A stretch of 64,000 bases of DNA from Arthrinium phaeospermum. Taxonomy: Eukaryota; Ascomycota; Sordariomycetes; Amphisphaeriales; Apiosporaceae. A model generated the notes under the pieces. That model ran no database searches, had not been told where the DNA came from, and was given only the letters and a program-made list of their open reading frames with translations. Shown piece by piece: positions 47,233 through 59,722 of this stretch (position 1 is its first letter; the number at the start of each line of letters is the position of its first letter). The translations under genes were made by a program, and so were the position numbers. Where the stretch lies: the NCBI GenBank assembly GCA_006503535.1, contig QYRS01000006.1, positions 1,612,001-1,676,000 of the forward strand. Direction: 5' to 3'.

Positions 47233-48483
47233 GGAAGGCGTGACAGAGAGTTGTAGTAGTCCGTGTTATCGCCGTTGGTAACGGAATTCCCGCATGCCGC
47301 TTATGAATTCACGAAGATTGCACGCTATTTTTGATTTGTTGCGGCCTGTGAGGGCCGATTGTCAATCCCCCAGACGTCTCAGGGCATCACTGCCATCATT
47401 CGTTATAGTAATTAGGCCGCCAAAAGTGGCCAATAATATAGGAATAAATTGATGATGCGCCATTCTGGGATGAAAAATGCGTCCGACGTTTTCAAGTATA
47501 TTCACCATCTTCCGTTCAAAAGAGGGCACAAGGACACACTGCCTCAACCGAACTTTGTTGCTCGCAAGTATTCCGCAGTGGCTTTGTCACCTCGTGCATC
47601 ATGTCGGGAGGGGCCGGATCGTTAAGTCGTATGTAGAGAACGAAAAGAATCGTTGAAAAGGCATACGACATCGTCGTCTCATCAAGGTGGGCGTGTAGTC
47701 AGTCCGGTCAATCCCTTAAATCATCGGATCGATTACGAGACAGCAAGAGCAACCGCACATATCAACCCTTGCGCAACAAAACAAGGAAACACCACGAAGC
47801 GAAAACGAGAAACGTAAAGAACTATGCGATGAGACATAAATTGTCCCTATCGCTGTTCGTATGAAACCTAACCCAGAAAGCGAAAGTCAATTTGAGAAAA
47901 CGCCCACACACCAACCAGATCAAGCTACCTGTAGATATAGATGCCTGACGCCGCTAGGCAGTGTGTGTATCTCTATAGCATATATACAGCCCAATAACCA
48001 ACCCAACCAACCCATTGAACGCCAGTCCCATGCCATGTCAATGCCAATGCATACGCGGACATGCCCTCCCTCCCTCCTTCCTTTCCACAACCCACCCTAC
48101 AGTCGGTTCCTGTGTGGCCCTCGACCGACCCAGCAATAAGAAGCAAGGCGAAGAATATAAAGAATCGTTCTTCCTTCATAATATCCAAAACCGCTCGTGA
48201 CAAGAAGACCACGGGGACAGACCATGCACAAAAGGTCGTCGGTCTACTCTTCTACCCCTTCCCCAAAAACACCACTCGCATCCTCTAGTACCCACAACCT
48301 CTATACTCGTTTGGTTGATACCGGATCTAGACTGTGCGTCTCCCACCCGCTCGCTCGCTGTCTATCCACAACAACACACAATCGCGCAAGCACCAAGATG
48401 CACCAATAAAGCCTCCTCTACAACAAAGAAAATGTATGATCACCATGCCACCACTTTCTCCATATGTGCAGATAAGACCCAGA
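47233..48483. other. Intergenic between convergent genes, 1251 bp
   Basis: 3' regions of the aldo-keto reductase (plus) and the DMT transporter (minus). No coding-like ORF. Likely 3' UTRs. Confidence 0.45.
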
Positions 48484-50226
48484 CTACCGGCCTCCGTCCT
48501 TGTCACTCTCGTCATCGCTGTCCCACTCAGCCTCGACCGCATTGTCGTGCGCCTTGCGCTCGGCGTCCTCGGTCATCTCGCGCCAGGTGCTCCAGCTCAG
48601 CATGAGGAAGGCGACAATGATGAGGCATCCACCCATAATGGCGGCGAGGGACATGCGCTCGCCCGTGCGGAACCAGTCGGCGATGGCCACGATGAAGATG
48701 GTCAGCAGGGCCGCGACGGAGCTGAGGACGGGGCTTGTGAGCGAGATGAGCACGAGGAAGGAGCCGGCAAAGGTCGCGTTCATGACGACGCTCAGGAACA
48801 GCCAGACGGCCGTCTCGCCCGTCGGCAGCTCAAACGTCTCCCAGCCGAGCCAGTGCAGCAGCGGGAGCGGCACCCAGAGCACCGTCAGCGTGAAAGTGCC
48901 GATGCAGGACCCGAACGCGTTGGCGAAGATCATGCCGCGGTTGGGCGCCACGCCCTCGGGCGGGCACGCCCACCGCTTGTAGAGCACCTCGTACAGGCCG
49001 TACAGGATGCTGCCGGCGCCGATGATCATGTTGCCGAGGAAGCGGGTGCCGGAGCTGGTGTCGGGGCCCTTGTTGGCGTCCTCGGGCTTGTTGTCGCCAT
49101 ACGCGACGATAAGTACGCCCACGATGGCGATGACGACGGCGACGCTCTTGTCGAGGCGCAGCTTCTCCTTGAGCAGCGGCACGCTGAAGGCGTAGGCGAA
49201 GAAGGCGGAGCAGTTGTAGATGGCCGTCAGGTCGCTCGGGCTCGTCATGTTGACGGCGAGGTACCAGCTGAGGCCGGCAATGGTCAGCGCCGTCGTGATG
49301 AAGGCCGTGGTGCGGATCAGGTAGGGCCAGGGGCTGGTGCTGGTGTCGTGCTTGGAGGGCTCGAGGTCCTGGTGCCGGACCTGCTGCGCCGTGCTGCGGA
49401 GGATGGCGACGTGGCGGCGCCAGAAGGTGGCCCAGGGCGTGTTCCACTTCTGGACGCGGAGAATTAACAACTGGACCGGCCACAGCATCGACCACGAGCC
49501 GTGCGTCAGGTACAGCATGCAGTAGGCCTTGTTCCAGCCTTTTTCGTTCTGCACGTAGGCGCCCAGTTCGGTCTGGATCGTGAAGGACACCAGCGAGATG
49601 ACCAGGAACACGGCGGCGAAGATGTACTTCTTGCGGGCGGCCATGACCGCCTGCGTGTCAGGCGACCGCGACCGCATCGTGGACCGCCGGCTGAGGCGCG
49701 GCCGGGAGCCCGTCGCTTTGGGCGAGGGGGACCTCAGGCTGTCGTAGGGGGTGCGGCCGCGCTCATTGTCGTCGTCAGCGTCGCCCTTGAGGAGGGGGTC
49801 GGCGGAGCGGCCATTGTCCTGGCGGAGATAAGAGGGTCTATCCATGTCGTCGTCGTCTTCGTCTCCTCCGTCGTCGTCGCTGTTGCTGATTATATCCGAG
49901 TCGGTGCTCTTGCGATTGCGGTGGTATCTGGAATTGGCTCGTGTGTTGCCGTAGGTAAGGTGGTTCCGGCTCTGCTGGTCATCCCCGTCGGTCGAGTACT
50001 CGTCTTCGGCGACAAAGGAGAGGCGCCTGTCTATCACGGGGGTGCGGCCGCCAACTGTATCGGTGCCGCTGCCAATGTAGTCGGAGATGTCGCTGGATGC
50101 ATATGAGGCAGCTGAGAGTGGAGAGGGCTCGGGCGGCGCGGCAGAGTCGTTGAGATGCGAGTATCGGGCGGTCGGATGGAGGCTTGCCGGTGGGATCCTC
50201 GACAGCCGGATGTTGTTTGAAGACAT
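48484..50226 (-). CDS. DMT-superfamily (EamA/SLC35F-like) transporter with long acidic N-terminus
   Basis: Single exon, 580 aa from the ATG at 50226; the frame extends to a GTG at 50259 that was not used. Residues 1-200 are disordered and acidic/Arg-Ser rich (DDDGGDEDDDDMDRPS), a likely cytosolic phosphorylation region. About ten membrane helices follow from KYIFAAVFLVISLVSFTIQ to AAIMGGCLIIVAFLMLSWS, as in the drug/metabolite transporter fold, with the duplicated EamA pattern (IYNCSAFFAYAFSVPLLKEKL; TSPVLSSVAALLTIFIVAIADW). Related yeast proteins (Thi74 and vacuolar relatives) sit in organelle membranes; the substrate here cannot be predicted. The acidic C-terminal tail (DSDDESDKDGG) matches the N-terminus in character. 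Confidence 0.88.
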   Translation of the reverse strand: MSSNNIRLSRIPPASLHPTARYSHLNDSAAPPEPSPLSAASYASSDISDYIGSGTDTVGGRTPVIDRRLSFVAEDEYSTDGDDQQSRNHLTYGNTRANSRYHRNRKSTDSDIISNSDDDGGDEDDDDMDRPSYLRQDNGRSADPLLKGDADDDNERGRTPYDSLRSPSPKATGSRPRLSRRSTMRSRSPDTQAVMAARKKYIFAAVFLVISLVSFTIQTELGAYVQNEKGWNKAYCMLYLTHGSWSMLWPVQLLILRVQKWNTPWATFWRRHVAILRSTAQQVRHQDLEPSKHDTSTSPWPYLIRTTAFITTALTIAGLSWYLAVNMTSPSDLTAIYNCSAFFAYAFSVPLLKEKLRLDKSVAVVIAIVGVLIVAYGDNKPEDANKGPDTSSGTRFLGNMIIGAGSILYGLYEVLYKRWACPPEGVAPNRGMIFANAFGSCIGTFTLTVLWVPLPLLHWLGWETFELPTGETAVWLFLSVVMNATFAGSFLVLISLTSPVLSSVAALLTIFIVAIADWFRTGERMSLAAIMGGCLIIVAFLMLSWSTWREMTEDAERKAHDNAVEAEWDSDDESDKDGGR

Positions 50227-51891
50227 GAATCGGGTGTGGAAGGGGGTTATGCGACACACTATTAGTAGAAAACGAGCGACAAGAAGTGGAGCATTAAAAC
50301 AAGTTGAGTTTGCGGCTACTACGCCTTAGCAAGTAAGAGAGGAAAGGATAATAGCGGTAGGGTAAGGAGCGACTTGGATGTTGGCGTGGGTTTAGCTGCA
50401 GCAAAAGGTTGTCAATGGGATGCGACGTGATGGGTTCCAGTGACAAGATTCGGTGTTGAAGGTAACACGTGCAGAGAAAAGGGTGCTGTAGTCGCAGTAG
50501 CGAAGGGGGTCCCCCAGCCATTACGCCATCCCTTGACCCCCTAATTCGTTAATCTTAGGGGCCGCTTGGGGGAGTGGACTGGCCACTGGACTGGGCAAAA
50601 CCGGGCAGTAAGCTGGCAGGCTGGGCGCTGCTGGGGGGTGGTCAATAGGGCGCTGGACGATAAGGCCTGGCTAGTGACCCGGTCCTGCACGATAAGTGCA
50701 TTGATCTTGCATGGTCAACTGATCCCCACCACCTCAAGCCTCTTCGGCTCTAGCGTCTCACCTGCCGGGGGTCCACTGCAACGATTGAACACCACCTTCC
50801 AGCCTCATAAGGTCAATGTGCCCAGTGCTTTTTCTCGATCGGAATTCAAGAATGCCATCGATGTCTTCTACCGGGTATTGATAGATTTATATGACGCCCA
50901 TCCTGCAAGCCCCGTGATAAGCCATCAGTGGCTGGAAATATAGATGCAAAGGGGTCGCCTCCCAGGTGGCGCATGTTGAGTTCACATGCGGTTGACCAGA
51001 CGCGAGTCCTGTCCTCAAGCAAACTTGTCGGCGATAAAGGGTCTAAACAAACACATGACTAGTATTGCAGCAATCCGTCTCGCGCTCGTTTTTCCTAGAT
51101 GAGAAATACCAGCTCAAATGGCAAATGTACTAAGTGCATTTTGAAATACCCGGAGGACTCATATTCGAATACCTACCTATCTCCCAGAGAACTACGGGTC
51201 AAACAAGTTGTGCTCTATACTGATATGGGCTTTTCCCATGGCTTGAAAGTGGCAACTGAATATTTGAGATATACAAGGCATGTCTCTTTCATCCCAAGGG
51301 GCACAAGCCGTCTACAGTCTTGCGATTCATCTTCTTGAATAATACTGCGGGGCTTCGATGTGTTTTGCGGAGGCCGGCAGGCATGAGGGCTCTTCATGCA
51401 TTGGAACGATCGCAGACAGGCTATGCAATCTTGGCTCATGCCGTTGCGTAAGCCGCTGCCGCTAGGATGAATATCACCTTGATGGCGACAGCGCTACTTT
51501 TTGGTACTGCACAGCACTTTCTATGTGTAAACGGTCGACAGACTAATTCATTTAGTAGATTTGTATTATCTGCCTGTCGTAGCAGTGTTTCATTGCTTGA
51601 TCTTCCATCGGCAGCCATAGGGCAATCATATCGCCATCATACCATGGGCGACTCACAACATCACATTACATGTGATTTTCGAGTATTCCTCGCAAATTTG
51701 CTCTCAGCAGTCCATTGCGCTTGCTCTGGGATAGCGGACAGCTTGACCCAACATGGAATATACAGCTCCCTGTTGCTTTCATTCCAACATGTCTGACTCG
51801 CTTGGCGTCAGGTACAAACGGGCCACCTCCAATATCTCCTCTCATAGCTGTCTCCCCTCCTCCTCAAATCAAACACCATTCGCCTAAAGAA
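50227..51891. other. Intergenic, 1665 bp
   Basis: Promoter side of the DMT transporter and 3' side of the ubiquitin-fusion gene. No supportable ORF, repeat or RNA gene was seen. Confidence 0.45.
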
Positions 51892-54800
51892 TCAGTCTTC
51901 CGTGGCATTTTCGTCCTCTTTTTCCAAGCCCAGCAGCTCAGCCCGCCACTCCTCCCTCGACTTGGTCGCGTACCGCCGCACGAAAGCGCGGGCCTCGTCG
52001 GCGAACCCGGACTCGTCGTGATGCATGCCGAGCGCGGCCGTGGTGCTGACGGGGTCCATGTACTCAGGCTGGAAGAGCAGGGCGTAGACCGAGTTGAGCA
52101 CGTCGACCATGGCCGTGTCGGTCGTCCAGTCGCGGTCCAGGATGCTGTGGCAGATGCGGCCGTGCGTGTTGACGTTGGGGTGCTTGATGCGCGTCACGAA
52201 CCGGGCCTTGGGGGCTGCGGTCGGGTAGCCCTCGTCGGCGTGCAGGTACAGCAGGAAGGTGCCCTCGGCGTAGGGCGAGTCCTCGGGCCCGCTCATGACG
52301 ATCTTCCAGAAGCTCATGTCGGTCTGGCTTACGTAGATATCGTACTTGGGATGCTCGGCGCGGCTGGCGATCGCTCGGATCTCGTTCAACAGGCGGGAGG
52401 TGCGTAGTTGAGAGGGTCTACTACTCTCGCCGCCTCCACCGCCGCCTCCACCGCTAGCAGGGCGACTGTTGGCGAAAGCCAACAGCTGTATGAAATCGTC
52501 GTCAATATTCGGGTGCGGCTTGCGGGCTGGATAGTCATGCTCATTGGCTGCCGTGTTCTCAGCTTTCAGCTTTGCCATTGCGAAGTCGAACAAGGCGCTG
52601 CCCCGGGCGCGCACGCCTTTTCCAGGAGGCGAGACTACCGGCCGCTCCGTCAGAGACAGGAAGGGTTCGAGCTCGCAGGTGGCAAGGGCATCGGCCAAGG
52701 TGGTGGGACGGAAGCAGTATCCGCCCTGAAAAAGACACTCGAGTTAGAACCAACAATCTTTCTGTTACCCCCGGTAGGAAGCTTGGCCTTACCAGAAGGT
52801 ACGACAGCGTCCTGAGGTCTCTATTCCTCTCACTGCCGAGCATAACGCTGTCAACAACAATGTTTCCTTGGCGCAGGCGCCAGCAGACATCACCTGCCGT
52901 ATTGCTCATCGACTTGTTGTCGAGCCCGTCACTAATGCAGATGATGCGCTTCTTGGCTTGCGGATATTGTCTACCGTATTCGTTCACCTGGTCCATGCCG
53001 AGAGCGAGCGCGTCCCACAGTGCTGTGTCGCCATCATGCGACGTTGCGCTGACGGAGCGCCTGAAGTTTTCAACGACGTGGGATATGCCCATGGCCAGGC
53101 TTGGCTGCGTAGAGAAGGCCACTAGACCAACGTGTGTCTTGTAATTGTATGCCAACAACCGATTGATGAAAGCCTAAGATGTAAGTTACGCGTTAGATCT
53201 AAGGGGTGGTAGGTTGAGTATTGTGCTTTAGACATAATTATTGGACTTACTTCAAACATCTGCTTGAGAACATCCAGTCGAGAAAGCCTGCTGTAGAATA
53301 ACTGTAGACGTTCGAATTTGCCTATGAGCAGTTTCATAACCAAAGGCCCATTGCTTCCGTTAGCAGCGTTCTTATCACATACCATCTCCTTTCCGAGATG
53401 GCCATGGCAGTTCGGGGGTGTCAACAGTGGTGAGAGCTGGGCCTGTCTCTCGCAAAACTCCCCATGATACCGACCGTCACCAACTTCGCGCAGGTCTCTC
53501 CAAAGGGCCACCTCATCGAGGTCAGTATGGAGCTTTTTTTGAAGCTTGAAGCGCCAAAACTTCCAAATGACAGAGGATAAGGACTGATCAGTGTCTTTGT
53601 TGACCCAATAGCTAAAGAGCGGGGTGTCCTGACCACGGTGGTTGTAAACTTTGATAAGCGCTCGCCCATTGCCAGTCGGTGCGCTGCTAGGTCCGGCCAT
53701 GTTGGTCGAAGCATCGTCCGCAAGGCGGATTGTGATGTGGCTGCCGTCTTCAATCCCGCATGACTCTGCGGTGAGTCTCGAACTTGGTGCGAAGGGGCCC
53801 CAGAGGTCGGTCGAGAGCTGGAATGCCGGGAACTGCCCCTTCAGTCCACGGAATGCCAGTTTGTAAAGGTTCTCAATTGTTGTTGTAGGCCAAATCTTCC
53901 TACAGAAAGTCCCGACTCGGCTATCAAATGTCACTTCGAACCCCCTGGATCTGAGACGCCCTCTTACTGATGCCATGTCATGGCCATCGATCCAGATCTT
54001 GGTAGCATCACGGATTTCCTGATTGACTCGGAGGCCATCATTCTCTAGCTCGAGTCCTGTCATGGGAGATGACTTCCGTATCTTGAGCCATTCGGTGATT
54101 GCGGCGCTCGAATACGTGTGGCCATCGGAAGTGGTAACAGCATCAGTCATCAGGGCATGAGATATGGGGCAGCGTACATTGTATGGGAGATGCACAATCT
54201 GGCTGTCGAGGCATGGGATGCGCTGAGCTTTGCTTCCAGTTGCCTGCTCATCATACGAAGACGAGCTCCATCGCTGAGTGACTTCTGGCGAAGCTGCTGT
54301 CGCGCGATATATCAAGAAGTCAATAAACACTTCTTCGTAGGTCTTGGAGGCTGCCCACAGAACTTTGAGCTTCTTCATCTTCATTTCGGCCTCGTTGCGC
54401 ATTCCATGATTTTTCGTGCGTTCAATGGCTTCCGCCATCTCGATGATGTCAGACGACAGCATAGTCTGCATTATTTCCAGCACAGCGGCCGCAGCGTCGC
54501 ATTTGTGGGCACGGCCGTAAAAGGAGACGACTGCAAGCATATCGTCGAACCCTTCATAGTCGCAAAGGATTTCTATTGCCTCGTCTGTGGTACCCTGATT
54601 GAAGAGTTCAGGCTCAGTTAATGCTCGAGCACCAGCATCCCCGATACCTCTGCTCGTGTCATTCACGCCAGTGAACTCGGTAGCGTCTCCCATACTGGTG
54701 CTGACATCCACGCAGATCATCAAAATCTCATCGGGCGCCAGCAACCTCTTCACCACAGCACCGCCATACTGGTCGAACGCGGTCGTGCCGTCATCTTGGT

Positions 54801-56733
54801 AAGTCTTGAGAAGCGGTGCAATGAGCTGTTCCATCACGGCCACGTCGATGATCTCGTCTCCATACAATGGCCTTGACAAGATTGAGGAGTGGCCTGGAGA
54901 TGCACAGGGCTGTTCTCCAGTATACACGGCAAGATAAGCCTGACGGTCAAAAGTGAGGCACGGGGCAATGGACGAGGAGAGCTGCCGCGGCATATGGACA
55001 GCGAGTTTGTTGCGTGCGCAGAGTTCGGAGAGCTGGGCGAGGTCCCTCACTTCTCCCAGTTCCAAAGCAGCCCTGAGTGCTTGGAGTCGCGAGAGAACAC
55101 CGACTTCGGGTGCCATGCCCCCACTCAAAAGTGCTACACGACTGAGTTCACGATTGACGCCGGCTGCCTCGACGTTTGTTTCCGAATTGCTGTCGGCCAG
55201 TAAACCACCTTTCTGGAAGCAGTTGAAAAGGCTAGCCTCCATAAGTCCTTGGGTTGTCGGGATCACATGCATGATCGCTTCGCCGGTCTTGTAGTCTCGT
55301 AGGTCTTGCGTGCGAAAGCCGTGAGCATACGGGAGTACAGTATTGTCATCGCGCGAGAGCTTCAGAGCCCTCGCTTTGTCCAGTACGTAGCCAAAGAACA
55401 GTCTCGCCCCTTCGAACACGCGAGTATGGTCGGTGCCGATGATGTCGGTGTACGTAGACATGAAGACGTCAAGAGCTTCGAACATGGCTTGCGATAAGGC
55501 AGCGCATTCGCCGGGATGTGGAGTCTTGCCTTGTATCAGAATGCAGAGGGTCCGAAGCGCGGGCGGGAACGTCGTCAAGAGGTCGAAGACATGGAGTACC
55601 GCATCCTCCAAGCTCTCATCGTTTTGCATATCCTGCACGAGCGAAGCGAAGACTCTCAGCGAAGACAGAAATATCGATATGCCGCGCTCCGATTGTGCGA
55701 CCTCGGGCTGCCAATGAGGACGGGCGCGGAAGATGTTGGTTTTGCCAATACCCACCGCATCACCACCGCCAGCGTCTGTCATTTGACGCTTAACGCAGTA
55801 GATGTCAATGACTCCGTCGATTGCGAGATCGCCTAGACCCGACTCTGCGAGCGTGGCGTTCATGCAGGCAGGGTGTATTGGCAGTTCAGTGGTATGGAGA
55901 TCCAGAACAAACCCTCTTTGCTGTTCTTTGCCATCGGCTTCGACATTGGTGGTAATAGATGCGTGACGCTGTTTAGAACAGACCGCAACGGTGGGAGGTG
56001 TAGTGTAGACTGTCGTCGACGAACCGATACTAGGTCTGGCTCCTACGAGCTTGACAGCCTTCGTGTTTTCAAAGTTAGAACCAAGACGTGATCGCAGTGC
56101 AGCGTAGACAGTCGTTTCCGTCACCTCCTTCAAGCGGACACGCTCGACAACACTCTTTCCATGCACAACCAGGAACGAGTTGTCTTGCCTTGGGCTTTTG
56201 GTGAGTTCATCTGCAAGTCGACAGTTGCACTCATGAGTATCAAATTTGCCATCAAACTTGTGTGGGATGTCGAGCCGATCGGCAATTTTGTCACGTAGTT
56301 GATACAGTCTGTTTGTTGATGGCACTTGAATGACTGGGCAATCGCCGAGTTTGTTGGTATTTGCGACAGTCACGATACGGACGGATAACGAGGGCGAGAT
56401 GCTTGTGCTGCTTGTGGCCAACGTTTGCTGTGCAGGGCGGATCGTGGTGTTGGCTGATCCCTTCAGGGTAAAGAATGCAAAGATGGTATCGTTCTTTGGA
56501 TCTTGTACCACATCCGAAAGCACGTCCTCAGGGTCGATGATAGCTCCGGTGATACTGTTTAGACGAGCTGTCACGGCATGAGACTGCCGAGTGACAGGTA
56601 GACCTTGTCTAGCAGCTCGCTCGTAGAGCTCATCGATGAAGGCCATTATTATAGCAGATGGCCGAAATGGCACGAGAAGGACGGCACATCCTGCCGTATC
56701 CGGGGTCACGAGAGTGACGGTAAATCTCTCCAT
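51892..56733 (-). CDS. Ubiquitin-like / split vWA / U-box / E2 (UBC) fusion protein, 1565 aa
   Basis: Complement of join(51892..52725, 52793..53173, 53251..56733); both introns are phase 0. Domains in order: ubiquitin-like segment (~118-165, LRDKIADRLDIP); a helical region; the start of a vWA domain with MIDAS DVSTSMG (~678); U-box (~850-915: RCPISHALMTDAV, SDGHTYSSAAITEW, SPMTGLEL); a second ubiquitin-like segment (~940-1005, ending GIEDGSHITIRLADD); the rest of the vWA (~1140-1270: FINRLLAYNYKTHVGLVAFS, IICISDGLDN); a Gly8 linker; an E2 core (~1395-1535) with HPNVNTHGRICHSIL, where the Cys near 1479 is the expected thioester residue after the HPN motif. The single chain thus has both E2 and E3 modules. 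Family knowledge predicts ubiquitin transfer; fusion function is inferred. The ATG at 56646 is an alternative start. Confidence 0.88.
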
Positions 56734-58342
56734 GATGTTCTATACGGAACGTGTTGTGAGTCGATCTGAATGGTGGCGGTGCCGGATAACAAGCTGTGGT
56801 GATGATGGGATCCAGAACTGAAGTGCGTTGTTTTGTGCTTGTCTCTGGGAGTTGTGGGAGGGTCACATCGATCAAGTAGACTCAAGAAATTGAGGATGGG
56901 ATATCCACAGGCACCAGCACTTACATGGAAGCCTCTCAATCGCTGCCTGAGAGGTCAAGGAAATCTTGATTTCTGCCATTTCAGGCACTTGCTCAATGTT
57001 CTGGGCCTAAAGGAGGTCTTGGTGTGATATTGTATTCAGACATAACAGTAAGTAGTATTGCCTCCTTCAACCTTTTCTGCGTCTTTTCTTGTTTCTACAG
57101 GATGCAAGGATCCAGGCCTACGCATTGATCGGTTGACCTTTGTTCGTTCAATCGGAATTCCTGCAAAATCCAGCTATCGCATTATCAAACAGCATCAGAG
57201 ATGGCAGTCGCGCAAGTCACCTCCAAGTGCATGGGAAAGCACGACTACCACCATCAATCAGCGCCATAGCAACAAGCCCCCCTGACGATCACCACACAAA
57301 TGCAGCCCCAAGGCTCTGCAGAATAAAAGCTTCAAAAGTATGAGTTTTAATCATTCAATTCCAAAAGTACTCGAGCTGGATCCTGATTTATCTTAATTCT
57401 TAAAAACCCTTTCTTTTAACTAATTGTAGAATGATTATATTACAACACAACTTACATCAATTCTGCCGTACATTTCAAGACAAAGGGAACCATTGAAAGC
57501 CTTTCCCGACATCGACTGCCTGATTTCGACGGATACGCCTGGATCATCAGTATGGAGATGCTGGGACGGAAAAGCGGCAGGGGATCGCGGCAGAGTAACT
57601 GAGGCCACAGCAGTATCTGCCAATGTCGGCTTATGAGCAGAGGCGAAGAGGAGATGGAGATGGAACAGTGCCCTGTAGCCCAAAGCCCCTGAACCTCCGA
57701 AGTATGGCAATATTTCGAATAGATCAAGAGCGGCTGCAGCTACATTGAAACAACCAGTAGAATGAAGCGAACAATCATATATGGGTTTGATATACCTGCT
57801 ACGGTAAAGTTGTCTATCTACATGAATGTTGTGATCTATGTCGACTTGAACATGGCGGTACCAGTAGTGGTATGCCCCATCGTCCACATGTGTATTGTCA
57901 ACCAAGGCCTCTGACACGGAGCCTCCGAAGCTTTATTCTGGTAAGCTTGGTTGATGTTTAATGATTTCACCAAGTGCCCTGCAGCCAAAGTTACCTAATC
58001 CAGGTGCAGAACAGGTTTTACAGGATCACCACCATCACGAAACAAGAAATCGAGCGTAGATAGCCGGCGTTTCTAGAACCAAGACGTAGTACTGCGTAGT
58101 CGCGTGGCGATTGTGTGACGTTAAATAATCATTGATTCGGCTCGATACCACTATGCCGGCTGAAGAAGATTCTGCTCCACCCGCGCCTCGCCAGTTTATA
58201 TTCAGAGTGTCTCTTGTCTTGCAGGCCCTTCGCCCGTGTCTCGCTCGCGGCCGGTCCTTGATTTTCAAACCCGGAGTTGGTATGCTATGGATGGTGCAGC
58301 AGGTACAAGTAGTAAGTAATCCTTTCTGCTCCAACAATTTCT
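56734..58342. other. Intergenic, 1609 bp
   Basis: Promoter of the ubiquitin-fusion gene and 3' region of Arp2. An ORF at 57435-57917 was considered and rejected. The 57320-57440 stretch is AT-rich. No other feature was seen. Confidence 0.45.
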
Positions 58343-59722
58343 TTATCGCGGCCCCAGCTTCTCGAGGATCTTGGGTCCCTGCTCTTCCCACTCCTGCTTC
58401 GAAATCCACATGCTCTCCTTGTCCGCCATGATGTTGGCCAGCACCGCACCACCCAGGAAGACCATGTGCCGGCGTCGCGGCGGGTCTTCTATCCGGACCT
58501 TGAACTTGTTCAGGCGCTCCGGGTTGCCGCCCAGGGCCCGCGTCAGCCACAGCTGCTTCAGCTCCTTCTCGAGTCGACTCGGCAGACCAGGGTACATGCT
58601 GCTACCGCCCGACAGCACGATAGCCTTGAAGAGGGAGGAGCGCACGTCGACGTCGGCGGCCTGGATGGTGTTGAAGAGGAACTCGGCGATACCCGGCTGC
58701 TCGCAGTCGACCAGGTGGGGCTGGAACAGGCACTCGGGGGCCTCGAAACGCTCGCTGCCGACGCGGATGACGCGGCCGTCGGGCAGGGTGTAGCTCTCGA
58801 CGAGGACGGTGGTATCTTCACTAAGACGCTTGTCCAGCTCGAGGTCGTACGACACGTAGCAGAGCTTCTCCTTGATCTGGCGCACCGTCTCGAAATCGGC
58901 GGTTCGGTTCAGGGCGTAGCCGCGGCGGAGCAGCAGGGAGATGAGGTTTCGGGTGACGTCGCGGCCGGCAACGTCCAGACGTCGCGTCAGGTGGTTGAGC
59001 ACCACGGATTCGTAAACGGGCACAATATGGGTTACACCGTCGCCAGAGTCGACGACGACACCGGAGCTGAGACCTGTAGCAGGAGTAGGCGGTTAGTTTG
59101 GAAGCTGGCTTGGTAGCTGGGCAGGTAGCAGGGATAAGCTCTCGTCAACTGACCTTGAGCATAAAGGGCCAGCACGGCCTGGATTGCCACGTATACACCG
59201 CCAAAGTTGTAGCGCTCGAACATGACCTCGGCCATCTGCTCTCGGTTCTTCAGGGGGTTCATGGGCGGCTCTGTCAACAGAATCTTGCGGCCGGTCGGGT
59301 CCATCTTCATCTTCTCGAAGAAGGTATAATCCCAGAGGTGCTGCATGTCGTCCCACTTCTTCACGATACCGTTCTCCATGGGGTAGCTGATCTGGAGCAT
59401 GGTGCGGGCGGCGGCGGCCTCGTCACCGCACATGATGTCCTTGATGACCACATCGTTGATCTCGTTGCCGCCCTTTTCTTCGGATCGCAGGATAGGTCGG
59501 CCGACAATCGAGGGGTACTGGAACTCGGGGAAGTTCTGGGCTGCGTATCCGACCTTGAGGAAACCGGTACCGCCGTCCAGCACTATAAAGGGCGACAATA
59601 GGTCAGTAACTACACGCGTGCGGTGTGCTGGGCGTCCTGGCGACGAGCAGCCAGGCTGACGCTTCAGGACACGGGGGGCGTTCGTTGCGCGCAAACTGAC
59701 CTATGGGAGGTGGGTTGGCCAT
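58343..59722 (-). CDS. arp2: Actin-related protein 2, Arp2/3 complex subunit
   Basis: Complement of join(58343..59073, 59154..59582, 59701..59722), 393 aa, the usual Arp2 size. The first exon codes only seven residues (MANPPPI) before a 118-bp intron; the second intron is 80 bp; phases match. Actin-fold signatures: [20 protein letters not shown] (phosphate-1 loop), [15 protein letters not shown] (phosphate-2), [13 protein letters not shown] (adenosine motif). Arp2-specific sequence follows ([43 protein letters not shown]). The protein binds ATP and, with Arp3, nucleates branched actin filaments at sites of endocytosis. Single-copy housekeeping gene. Confidence 0.97.

Noticed and set aside
48334..49467. 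377-aa plus-strand ORF
   Set aside because: Shadow of the GC-rich transporter gene on the minus strand; it has no motif and an unnatural Arg/Gly/Ala/Glu composition.
57435..57917. 160-aa minus-strand ORF
   Set aside because: No motif, unconvincing composition and no neighbour support.
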